From Podospora pseudoanserina (lineage: Eukaryota > Ascomycota > Sordariomycetes > Sordariales > Podosporaceae): a DNA stretch of 64,000 nt. Location: assembly GCF_035222485.1 (NCBI RefSeq), contig NC_085925.1, positions 1,116,001 to 1,180,000 on the forward strand, written 5' to 3'. The position numbers were made by a program, and so were the translations under genes. The notes beneath the pieces are model-generated. The model had not been told where the DNA came from. It made no database searches and saw only the letters and a program-made list of their open reading frames with translations. This document shows, piece after piece, positions 30,699-39,730 of this stretch (position 1 is the stretch's first letter; each line of letters starts with the position of its first letter).

Positions 30699-32200
30699 TC
30701 AACGTCTCCTCAAGTACCAGTTGAAAGCCAACTGCGAGGTGTGCATGTTGAATGGCGTGGGAATCTCAGTCTTGCCCGGGCGAGCAACCGGATGACGGAG
30801 GTAGACGGCGGCGCAGATCTTGGGGTTGACCTCAAGATACCGGGGGATGAACGCAAATGCGGACATGTAGGGGCGGGGCCTCCACGGGGTGGCATATGGC
30901 TTGGAGGGGTCCCATGGGTTGATCTTCTCCTCCTCGAGTAGACGCTTGAGAATCTGGGACTCGACCATGTCGAATTTGGTTTGACCTGTTGGTACTGGCG
31001 TTCTTGTCCTGAGCTGTGGGTAGTCGGGGGTGGAGGGGTTGGTGGGTGCCTCGGCGGCAGGGGCTTCCGCTTGTTGCTGTTGCCGAAGCTCTGCGCGCTC
31101 GGCGGGGGTGAGTTCCAGTTCGGACATGAGGGAAGCCAGGTTCTCCATGTCGTCGCCGGTCTCCTGAACATCGGTGCCTACTTTGCGGGCTCTGTTCATG
31201 GCCTCCTTGATCTTCTTGGAGAGCTCACGGATCTCCTTCTTGTGGCCGCCTGAGAGCTTATCCTTGTTCTCCTCGATGATCTTCCTGGCATGCTGGTGCA
31301 GTTGTTTCAGCCCGTCGAGATGTTGAGCTTTGAGTTGTTCGGGGCTGAGCTCTTCGGCGGACTGCTCAGCGGCTTTGACGGTTTCTTCGGCGGGCTCGGC
31401 ATCCTCTTCGGCTGTGGGTGTCTTTGGTGTGCTGGACGACTCGGACTTGGAGGTCTTCTTGCGGCCGGTGGCAATCATTACTTTTTCCGGGTCGACCTGA
31501 AAGAGATCACCTGGGTTTAGGAGATATCCGGGATGTTGCATCTGTCACACAAAGACACGTGTTAAGAGGCTGAATTTGAACTGGTCATTACGGATAGGCA
31601 TACCTTCTTCCCGTTCACCTTGACGGCACCGTGAATAACGAACTGGCGGGCCTGCCTCGCACTGCTGGCAAACAGAGCTCGGAAAACGGAAATATCGAGA
31701 CGACGCTCTTGGGGAGCAAAGGTCATCTGCATATAGGGTGTCATGCCCTCGGCATTTCCAGTGTTGCGGGCGACATTCTTTTCAGACCTCCCTGGCTTGA
31801 CGTCACGTCCAGAACCACGACCAGCTGCCTGCTCGCTACCGTCGTATTTGGCCATGTATGCTGGGTCCATGTTGACGGCCGAGAGCAGCCTCCTGCTAAA
31901 CATGCGCTCCCACTGCTTCTCTTTGATATGCTCGCCGTGATAGGCACGCGTGGCAGCTTTGGCGTGCCATTTTTGCTGAAAGAAGGTGCCAAAGTTACCC
32001 TTCCTATCCCTCATCCGGAAGAGGTTGAACAGATTGTATTTGTTCCATGTTTGTCTTACGCGCTACACTGTGAATTAGAGGCCTGGATGTCATGGAGATC
32101 ATGGACAGAGAGGGGTAGAGAGAGAGAGAGAGAGCAAGGTCCCCAGACTTACGCCACGCTTCAAAGAATGAAAGCGTAATATCCTACGCTCGCACCTCAT
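30699..32200 (-). CDS. NAM9: Mitochondrial small-subunit ribosomal protein uS4m (Nam9-like)
   Basis: Component of the mitochondrial 37S ribosomal subunit; uS4 binds 16S-type rRNA near the mRNA entry site. Three exons: 32200-32153, 32062-31604 and 31541-30699; introns 32152-32063 (GTAAGT..GTAG) and 31603-31542 (GTATGC..CAG). About 449 residues. The joined start [32 protein letters not shown] matches the uS4m N-terminus. The S4 RNA-binding domain crosses the second intron: [33 protein letters not shown], then [18 protein letters not shown] long acidic/lysine-rich, probably coiled insertion (Ala/Glu-rich, about 190-320) follows, and the C-terminus has the conserved [19 protein letters not shown]. 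The gene is divergent from the La protein gene across about 850 nt. Confidence 0.93.
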
Positions 32201-33049
32201 CTTGATGACTTCTTGGGGGCTCCCCTTGTTCAATGGACCAGGCCCGACTCTTGGAAGCGCAGGGTGAGCTGTGGGAGGCAGCTGGAGATACCCAAGGGAC
32301 TCGGTATAGCGTCGTTGCGAGCTGATGCGCCCTATCGCTATCGCCCGAAAAAGTTTCCAATCGGGGCCGGTCCCCGGCAGCAGCTCACGTGAGATGCCGG
32401 CCAGCAACTGAACGAAAGGTACCTGGAGTTTGGACCAGTGAGGAGCGAGTGTTTTCCAGACGGGAGCTAGCACAAGATCGGACTAGTCTGTGCTTATCCG
32501 GCAGGCAAATGTGGGGAAGATGCGGGTGCCCAGACCCCAAGCGGCGGGCGGTGACAAGCTGCACGAAAAAAAAATCCAATTGAAGCAGCTCGATGTGGGG
32601 TTTGCGCCTGCGCGACAGCAGTTTCAGTGTTGACTTGGAGACCGCGCTGATTGACCAAAAAACACCCATTGCCAAAACTTTGCGACAAGGACAACAGCGA
32701 CCAGAGAGACTCTCACAACAATAGTACTCGTCGCTCCAGCCCTAGCTTCCTATTGTTCGCTCGCTTCAATAGCCTTCGAGTCACTTGTCCGTAAGTCCAT
32801 CTGACTCCTCGCCGCGCCTTGGGGGGCTTTTCACTTTGGCGCACTGCTTGCTTGCTACCCCACCATCCATACCCATCCCATTAAAAGCTGCCCTCCTCCC
32901 CAGCTAGTTCTTTTCTCCCTCCGTTACACTTTTCCAACCCGCCAACCCGAACTCTGTCAAATTCTTCCCTTCTATTTCTAACCCGCTTCCCAGCAATTCT
33001 CAATTCCCACGGTACTCTCAATCCATCACCTTCACATCACATCGCAACC
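32201..33049. promoter_or_regulatory. Shared divergent promoter, uS4m (-) and La protein (+)
   Basis: 849 nt between two start codons facing away from each other. It contains the perfect 10-bp palindrome CTCACGTGAG at 32384-32393 (an E-box, CACGTG core), flanked by CCGGCA (32374-32379) and TGCCGG (32395-32400). The La side has a pyrimidine-rich leader (about 32890-33020). Confidence 0.6.
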
Positions 33050-34436
33050 ATGAGCGACGCTGCTGTCAACCAGCCCGAGGTGGCCGCTGCCGCCACCGAA
33101 ACCCCCGCCGTTGAGCAGACCACCGCTGCCCCTGTGGCCGAGGTCGAGATGGCCGATGCTGCCCCAACTGAGGCTGCCACTGAGAAGTCGGAGGAGAAGG
33201 CCGAGGAGAGGACCAAGGAGCAGACTGGTGCCACCAAGCCGCTTCCAATGCTCAAGACCACGGCCAAGATCGACACCAACTACAAAAACAACAGAAAGTA
33301 CGATCCTTCTACTCAGGAAGTCACCGACGACCCCGTCCAGATTCGCGCTCAGGTAAGCTCAATTGCAACTGATTGCGTTGAGGCAACTGCTGACAATTGC
33401 GCAGGTTGAGTTTTGGTTCAATGACAGCAACCTTCCCGGCGACAAGCACATGTGGGAACAGACCGGTGGTCCCGAGAACAAGCCCGTTTCCCTCAAGCAC
33501 ATTTGCAACTTCAAGCGCATGCAGCGCTTCCAGCCCTACAGTGCCGTCGTGGCTGCTCTTCGCGACAGCACCCTTCTCGAGGTCTCCGGCGAAGAAGGCG
33601 AGGAAGTCATCAAACGCAAGGTTCCCTATGTTCTCTCCACGCTCTCGCCACAGGAACGCCAAGCCAGAAGCGTCTACGTCAAGGGCTTTGGCGACGAGCA
33701 CGGTTCCAGCCAGTTTGAGATTGAGCAATTCTTTTCCCAGTTTGGCAAGGTTCAGCACCTTAAGCTCCGCCGCACCAACGAGAACCTCTTCAAGGGGTCC
33801 GTGTTCGTTGAATTTGATTCGGAGGAGACTGCCGACGCCTTCGTCAACAAGGAGCCTGCCGCAACGTGGAAAGGCCATGAGCTATTGATCATGAAAAAGG
33901 GCGAGTATTGTGAGATGAAGGCGAAAGAGATCAAGGAGGGCAAGATCCAAGCATCAAACTCCCGCAAGTCCACCTTCTGGGAGGGTAAGGAAAAGACCTC
34001 GACCCGTGGCGGTCGCGGTGGCGCTCGTGGTGGCCACGGTGGCCGTGACAACCGCAATGGCGACAACAATGAGGATAAAAAGAATGGTTTCAAGGGTGGT
34101 CGTGGTGGGCGTGGCGGGCGTGGCGGGCGTGGCAGGGGAGGTCGCGGTGGCCGTGGTGGCAACAGGGATAATAATAAGGGACAGGATGGGAAGAGGGAAG
34201 AGAAAAAGCCCGCCGTTAATGAGTATGTTCCGTCATCTTGTCTTTGACATCAGTCCATTGCTAACTCATTGTTTCACAGCGGCGAGATGCCTACCATTCA
34301 GGCCACGAACGAAAAGGGCGAGGTCGTCGTCAAGCCTGCCGAGGCCAACGGCAAGCGCACCCGCGAGAACGACGAGGCGGCTGCTCCCCCGGCCAAGAAG
34401 GTCGACACCAAGACCGAAACTGCCGCCGCGCAATAA
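33050..34436 (+). CDS. La-type RNA-binding protein (Lhp1/La homologue)
   Basis: Binds 3' UUU-OH ends of nascent pol III transcripts and protects pre-tRNAs. Three exons: 33050-33352, 33405-34222 and 34280-34436; introns 33353-33404 (GTAAGC..GCAG) and 34223-34279 (GTATGT..ACAG). 425 residues. An acidic Ala/Glu-rich N-terminus (1-80) is followed by the La motif, which spans the first intron: DPVQIRAQ-VEFWFNDSNLPGDKHMWE, SLKHICNFKRMQRF, VVAALRDSTLLEVS. Next is an RRM (ARSVYVKGFGDE, IEQFFSQFGKVQHLKLRR, GSVFVEFDSEETADAFV). A long RGG/GGRGG tract follows (about 315-375), then a lysine-rich tail (NGKRTREND, AAPPAKKVDTK) likely acting as a nuclear signal. The RGG tract is longer than in yeast Lhp1 (275 residues) and explains the length. 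Confidence 0.95.
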
Positions 34437-35071
34437 AGGAGAGAGGGATATTTACGACTCGATGTGGAGATTTTTTGCAGCATCAAGGATAAAAAAAGGT
34501 ACATTTCATTCAGGCCATCGACACCACATTTGCATCTTCCCTTTTGGCGGACAGATTGGGGACTGTCAAAGATATCCGGATGCTTTGCGTTGTAAAATTA
34601 GAGATTACTCTGGGCTGGCGTTTTAGGGCGGGTCACGTTGGGGGCTCTGGTTCTTTTTTCCATACCGGACAGGTTGATTTTAGGGGAATATTATCAGCGT
34701 TTTGCTATCAAGTGGTTTGATGAGATGAATGGTGATTTGTGTGACTCTCTCAAACCATGTGCGTTTTTGTAAGTGACATTGTTGATATACTATAACACGC
34801 ATTTTTGGGGGGGACTTGAGAAACAGACATTTTGCTGCCGGGTTTCCAAATTTGTGTGTTGAAATATTGATCGTTTGAGAGGAAGATGAAATTAGCCTAT
34901 CGTGTCTTTTGATGAACGCTGTCGTAAAACTCACATTCTCGCCGTGCCCTTGTAATCGCCATGATGCTGGAATCCAATCATCATCAGTGGCCATGTTGAT
35001 CTAGCGTGGAATATATCTCCTCGTTGGGGTGGCCGTCCTCGATTTCAAACTTTGCTTCCCCCCTCCCCCCG
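34437..35071. other. Convergent 3' flanks (La protein and G-patch protein)
   Basis: 635 nt between two converging stop codons. Mostly AT-richer sequence; should hold both terminators/polyadenylation regions. No coding frame supported. Confidence 0.5.
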
Positions 35072-35791
35072 TCAAGATGCCTCTTTGCCTAGGTACTTTT
35101 CCCACTTATCCTCGGCAAACAGCTCCTTCATTATCCTGCCCTTTTTCTTCTTTTCTTGCTCGTATTGCTTTCTGGCTTTTTTGGCGTCTAGTAATTTCTC
35201 TTTAGGCCGTGGTATATTTTTTGTTCCCTTTGGAAGTTCAACCCCTAACCCAAGCCTGTCGTCTTTTGGCTTTGGCTTGAGGGGGTGTGCGATACCCTGC
35301 TGATCAGACCCCAAACCCCTTCTGGAATCTGGATCCCAACCTTGGGAGGATAGATACTGCAACCCCATGCGGGAGCGGTCGAGGGAGGAGGGGGGGTGGG
35401 AGTGAGGGAGGGAGAGTTGGTGGGGGAGGGAGAGTTCGTGGTTGGGGAGGATGGGGAGGTTGCAACTTGGGCAGAGGGGGGGTGTTGGGGAGGGTTTTGT
35501 TGATGGGGGATCTGAGTGGTTGTTATCTAGGGAGTTTTCATGTCCTATGGGTGGTTTTGGTTCTGGTGGGAGGACGAGAGCGAGATAGAGGTCGGATACT
35601 GACTTTGACGTATCCCGTGCTGGCTCGTCGGTGGAGACTGTCTTCAGAGAGGAGGATGCCGGGACAAAGGTTACCGGGTTGCGGTAGAGGCCGGAGCCGA
35701 AGGGGCGTTTTTGCTGGAGGGGGAGTTCATCTTCTGGGTTGTCGAATGGGTCGATGGGAAGGGTGGGAGTGGGTCCTGGTGGTGGTGGCAT
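35072..35791 (-). CDS. G-patch domain protein
   Basis: A single exon of 239 residues. The start at 35791 (MPPPPGPTPTLPIDPFDN) is chosen over an upstream Met at 35899 because the upstream part is hydrophobic and unlike the family. The N-terminus is Pro-rich with RPFGSGLYRNPVTFVP. A CPSCNLPI Cys pair lies at about 110. The G-patch follows from about 142: MGLQYLSSQGWDPDSRRGLG, then SDQQGIAHPLKPKPKDDRLG and LGVELPKGTKNIPRPKEKLL. It ends in a lysine-rich helix (KKARKQYEQEKKKKGRIMKE). G-patch proteins activate DEAH/DExH RNA helicases in splicing and ribosome biogenesis; which helicase is not shown. Divergent from the Env9-like gene with 323 nt between starts. Confidence 0.88.
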   Translation of the reverse strand: MPPPPGPTPTLPIDPFDNPEDELPLQQKRPFGSGLYRNPVTFVPASSSLKTVSTDEPARDTSKSVSDLYLALVLPPEPKPPIGHENSLDNNHSDPPSTKPSPTPPLCPSCNLPILPNHELSLPHQLSLPHSHPPSSLDRSRMGLQYLSSQGWDPDSRRGLGSDQQGIAHPLKPKPKDDRLGLGVELPKGTKNIPRPKEKLLDAKKARKQYEQEKKKKGRIMKELFAEDKWEKYLGKEAS

Positions 35792-36114
35792 TTTTTGTGG
35801 TTTGTGAGGGGTGAAGGTGTCTATGAAGATGAAGGTGAAAGTGAGGACGAAGAATTGAGGTGCTAGGCAAAGAAAGCTTGGCTCCCGATCCCTGTTCAAC
35901 CAACTTAAAAAAAAGCCCGCCCCACATTCGAATCAGGGGTGAGAGAGCAACCTACGTCAGCTAGGCTGGAGAACATTCGTGTCCAAATTTATTATTTTTC
36001 GTCATTCAAAATCCCCTATTCGCGACCAAACCCGCCTCCTTCGCGACAACTCGACACTCCTTTTTTTCGAAAAAAAAAAAATAATGCCCCCATAACCACA
36101 CACAATCCACCAAA
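35792..36114. promoter_or_regulatory. Shared divergent promoter, G-patch protein (-) and Env9-like SDR (+)
   Basis: 323 nt between opposing starts. It contains an A-rich tract (about 36060-36082) just upstream of the + start and an A8 run at 35908-35915. No clear TATA. Confidence 0.45.
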
Positions 36115-37356
36115 ATGCCCCTCCCCTTCCTCGCCTCCCTCTACTTCGACGGCCTCCCCCCCTGGTTCCCCGACCCCCTCGTCGCCCTCAAATACACCAC
36201 CGCTCTCGGCTCCCTCGCCCTCACAAAATGGTACACCTCCGGCCGTCCCAACCCCTCCGAGCGCAAGCTCCACGGCCGCGTGGTAATCATGACGGGCGGC
36301 ACCTCCGGAATCGGCGCCAAAACAGCCTTCCAGCTCGCCTCCCGAGGCGCCCAGCTCTGCCTCCTAACCCGACAACCCCCGAACGACCCCTTTCTAGTCG
36401 ATTACATCGACGACCTCCGCACCCGTACAAACAACCAAATGATCTACGCCGAGCAAGTCGACCTCGCCTCCCTCCACAGCATCCGCCAGTTTGCGACAAA
36501 ATGGATCGACAACGCGCCCCCGAGAAGGCTAGACATGGTTGTCCTCTGCGCCGCAACGCTCACCACCCCCGGGCATAAGAGAAGCGAGACGGAAGAGGGG
36601 ATCGAGACGGAGTGGATGGTCAATTACCTCGCCAACGTCCACCTGCTAGGGATTTTGAGTCCCGCGATCAAGGCCCAGCCGTTTGACAGGGACGTGAGGA
36701 TCATCATCCCTACCTGCAGCAGCTACATTGGGGCGCCGAAGCTGGAGCCGGGGGATGTGACAGACAAGAGGAGATTTTGGTCACCGAAGCTGGCGTATGC
36801 GAGGAGCAAGCTTGCGTTGATGGTTTTTGCAAAAACGTATCAGAAGCATCTGGATGCGTACAAGAGGCCGGATCAGCTGCCGATGAATGCGAGGGTTGTG
36901 ATTGTTGATCCGGGGTTTGCGAGGACGGTGGGGATGAGGAGGTGGTTGACTAGGGGGTCACTTTTGGGCTTGTTTCTCTACGTAGTTTTCTACTTTGTTG
37001 CGTGGTTGCTATTGAAGAGCCCGAATATGGCTGCGCAGAGCATTTTGTTTGCGGCTATGGATGGGGGGTTGTTGAGGGGACCGGGGGGCAAGTTTATCAA
37101 GGAGTGTATGGAGGTTGACTTTGCGAGGAGAGACATTGAAGACGAAGAAGTGGCCAAGAAGTTATGGGAGGAAAGTGATAAGTTGATTGAGAAGACGGAG
37201 AAGGCTTCTGCACTGAGAAGGGCGAGGGAGAAGAAGGAAAAGGAGGAGAGGGAGAAGGTGGAGGAGATTGAGAGCTTGGTGGAGACTATCAAGAAGGGGA
37301 AGGCGAAGCAGGGGGAGGAGAAGAAGAAGAAGAAGAAGACGACGACGACGGATTAA
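36115..37356 (+). CDS. Short-chain dehydrogenase/reductase, Env9/retinol-dehydrogenase-like
   Basis: A single exon of 413 residues. The SDR fold has the cofactor motif TGGTSGIG (about 60-67), an NNQMIYAEQVDLAS strand, MVVLCAA (NNAG-equivalent), the catalytic SSYIGAP and YARSK (Tyr about 228), and VIVDPGFARTVGMRR. A hydrophobic helix (LGLFLYVVFYFVAWLLL, about 283-299) and a C-terminal lysine/glutamate coiled coil ending in poly-Lys and TTTTD suggest membrane association. The arrangement matches yeast Env9 (YOR246C), a lipid-droplet oxidoreductase linked to vacuole morphology; substrate unknown. Codons switch abruptly from C-ending to G-ending near 36575. Confidence 0.9.
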   Translation: MPLPFLASLYFDGLPPWFPDPLVALKYTTALGSLALTKWYTSGRPNPSERKLHGRVVIMTGGTSGIGAKTAFQLASRGAQLCLLTRQPPNDPFLVDYIDDLRTRTNNQMIYAEQVDLASLHSIRQFATKWIDNAPPRRLDMVVLCAATLTTPGHKRSETEEGIETEWMVNYLANVHLLGILSPAIKAQPFDRDVRIIIPTCSSYIGAPKLEPGDVTDKRRFWSPKLAYARSKLALMVFAKTYQKHLDAYKRPDQLPMNARVVIVDPGFARTVGMRRWLTRGSLLGLFLYVVFYFVAWLLLKSPNMAAQSILFAAMDGGLLRGPGGKFIKECMEVDFARRDIEDEEVAKKLWEESDKLIEKTEKASALRRAREKKEKEEREKVEEIESLVETIKKGKAKQGEEKKKKKKTTTTD

Positions 37357-37744
37357 AGTGCGAAACAATAGGGGGGTGGAAGGAAGTGAGTGTTGACTTA
37401 TACCTATAGGGTATTTTTCGGCGTGTGGTGGTGGTCAGACCGATGGGCCGGCCGGGCTTATCCGTTGATCAATCGGTCGCTCGGTATGTTTGGTCAGAGC
37501 GGGGCCCAAGCCCGCATCTCGGCACTTCACGTGCGACGGGACGGACGTCATTGAAGCGACCTCACTTCAGCTATTCATCATCATCATCATCATCAAACAT
37601 ATCGGTTCATCATCACGACAAAGTTCTCAACATTCCACACCAGATCTCTATCAAATCTCATAATTTCAAACGACAGGCCAGCCCTTTTTCATCAGCTCAA
37701 AGGTCACCTCACGAGCCGAGGTTCAAAATCAGACAGCGCAAGCA
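37357..37744. promoter_or_regulatory. Intergenic region with CAT repeat and TCACGTGC box
   Basis: 3' flank of the Env9-like gene, then a stretch with TTCACGTGCG (about 37526-37535) and a (CAT)n run at about 37577-37598. It may be promoter for the small + ORF that follows. Confidence 0.4.
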
Positions 37745-38047
37745 ATGGCAGCTACACTATCACCACCGCCAGCGCTCAGCAGCCAACAACATCCACAACA
37801 AGAGTTCATTGTGCCATGTCAAGCTGTCTGGCCACATGCACAACCAAATCCCACACAAATACAACAACGCCCACCGCCACAGCCAGCCTTCAATCCTGCA
37901 CACTGTCACCCAGTCTTCTTCAGCGATAAGCTCCGGCGTCCGCCATTTGCCCTAGGGTCAGGGCCACAGTTGAACCCAGTCGCGCATGGATATGTATACC
38001 AGGATGGGACAAGGCCAAACGGCAAAACTAGTGGATCGAGGTTATGA
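37745..38047 (+). CDS. Small Pro/Gln-rich protein, hypothetical
   Basis: A 100-residue single-exon frame: MAATLSPPPALSSQQHPQQ, then a Pro/Gln/His-rich centre, and an ordered-looking end (PVFFSDKLRRPPFALGSG, then HGYVYQDGTRPNGKTSGSRL). An upstream CT/CA-rich leader and the convergent position next to the SNARE gene are compatible with a real small gene. A longer overlapping frame (37425-37955) reads only low-complexity residues. No family recognised. Confidence 0.4.
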   Translation: MAATLSPPPALSSQQHPQQEFIVPCQAVWPHAQPNPTQIQQRPPPQPAFNPAHCHPVFFSDKLRRPPFALGSGPQLNPVAHGYVYQDGTRPNGKTSGSRL

Positions 38048-38377
38048 GGTTATTCAAGCGATATAGAGGCAAGGCAAGGCAACGAACGACGCGTGTATAG
38101 ATAATATCAGTACAATACAAGTACAACCCAAGCTCATAAGCAAGAGGACAAACATCATAAAAGAGAGAGCCAATATACCACGGGCAAGGAAATAACAGAA
38201 CAAAACATTCCCAAACTCAGACAACACAATTTGAAACCCATGAGTTCGCCTGCTTATACCCATCCCAAAACCAAAACCAAACCCAAAACTTCCCATCACC
38301 CCTTCTTCCGCCCACACGATTTAAAACAGAGAAAAAAAAATATTGCTTGTACAGGAATACAGTGTGATGGCATAACC

Positions 38378-39235
38378 CTAAGGAAGATTATTCTTCACAC
38401 TCACCACCACCGTCACAATAATCAACACCAAAACCAACCCCAACAGCCCCATCAGCTTCACATTCTTCCACCACATTCTCCTCTTCAGCCCCCTGCTCCT
38501 CACGCGAAACTCCCTTGCTGACCCGCCCAGGCGATCGGTCTTGTCGACAAGCAGGTCGATGCGTTCCCCTCTCTCCAACAGGCCCTCAATGTTTCTCGTC
38601 ATGATGCCCCTCACATCCTCGATCTCCCTCTGGGCGGTACGAATGGCGTCGTCCTGCTCGGCGTTGTCTTCTCCTCTCACATTGTTGGTGCCGTACTCAA
38701 TCATGAGCCTCTTTAGGTCAGAGTTCAGAGAGGCGCAGCCGTAGTTTGGGAGGGTGGCGAGGTCGGTTGATTGAGGGGGGTAGGCCTGGGGAGGTACGGG
38801 TTAGTATGATACAGTCCTTTGGGGACTGTAGTGCGTGTATAATCAAAGGGGAAGGGGGAAGGAGGTGGGACGTACGGCGAGGAATTTAGTTCGGATCGCG
38901 GTGAGGTAGTTGAACGAGATGCGTCGGGATACGGAGGACGAGTCGGATATCACGAGGAACGTGAGGGGGAGGGGGGACTCGGAGATGTAGTTGATGTGGT
39001 AGGTTCCGTGGGTGTAGGTTAGCTTTTGGGGGGTGGAGTGGTCGATCTTGGGGAGGATGAGGGTTGCTAGTTGGGGGAGGTTGGGGGAGGAGGAGGTGGA
39101 GGATTCGGTTAGGAGGGTGGAGGAGTAGGATATGCAGGAGCTGAGGGGGAGAGAGAGGTTAGTATTAAGGTGAGATAGGGTGGGAGAGGGATAGACGTAC
39201 TAGAGGAGGGGGGTGGAGGTGGATGAGGAGGCCAT
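38378..39235 (-). CDS. VAMP7/Nyv1-type R-SNARE (longin domain synaptobrevin)
   Basis: Vesicle SNARE for fusion at vacuole/endosome membranes. Three exons: 39235-39201, 39140-38876 and 38785-38378; introns 39200-39141 (GTACGT..CTCAG with CTAAC branch) and 38875-38786 (GTACGT..CCAG). 235 residues. The longin domain begins at the joined PLLYSCISYSSTLLTESS and continues through YTHGTYHINYISESPLPLTF and SFNYLTAIRTKFLA. The R-SNARE motif includes EIEDVRGIMTRNIEGLLERG and ERIDLLVDKTDRLGGSAREF, with the zero-layer Arg in ERGERIDLL. A C-terminal transmembrane anchor follows (LMGLLGLVLVLIIVTVVVSV), so this is not the lipid-anchored Ykt6. It is divergent from SUV3. Confidence 0.93.
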
Positions 39236-39730
39236 TTTGATGGTGGTTGTGGTCTATCCAGCGGTGGTGGCGATGGCTTGGTGAGAAGCTTGCGGGTTGA
39301 TTGATTGATTGCCGGATTTATATGGACGCGCCGATGAAGAATCGAAGCTACTGCGGGTGTATGATGTGAGCGAGCGATTGATGATCACAAGTCTACGAAT
39401 CGGGGGGTTGTGTCTGGGGAATGCACAATGACGAAGCGTTGGCAGTTCCGCACGGTGGAAACCCTTACCCAACGGTTGGAAACGCCAAGCCCAGGTCCCT
39501 GCCACCATGGGGGCGTGTCTTGGCAGAAGAGGAAGTTGAAAATCTCCGATAAGATAACAACTTTTTGTTTTGGGACGTGAACCGCCACCACTGACACCCC
39601 CCTACGATTGTTATACAACCACGAACGACCGAGTTTACGGGGAACAAACGAGCGGCCGATTTAGACGGGGAGTCAGCGAGAGACTGCGCACGCACCCCAG
39701 GAGGATGGTGTCGAAACCCACGCTCCCGAC
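39236..39730. promoter_or_regulatory. Shared divergent promoter, R-SNARE (-) and SUV3 (+)
   Basis: 495 nt between opposing start codons. GATTGATTGATTG-type repeat at about 39297-39311. No further element identified. Confidence 0.4.

Noticed and set aside
35908-35940. TTCGAAT with flanking CCCC/GGGG and a T8 run, resembling a tRNA T-arm plus pol III terminator
   Set aside because: The stems around TTCGAAT do not form a 5-bp T-stem, and no D-arm or anticodon arm is found upstream.
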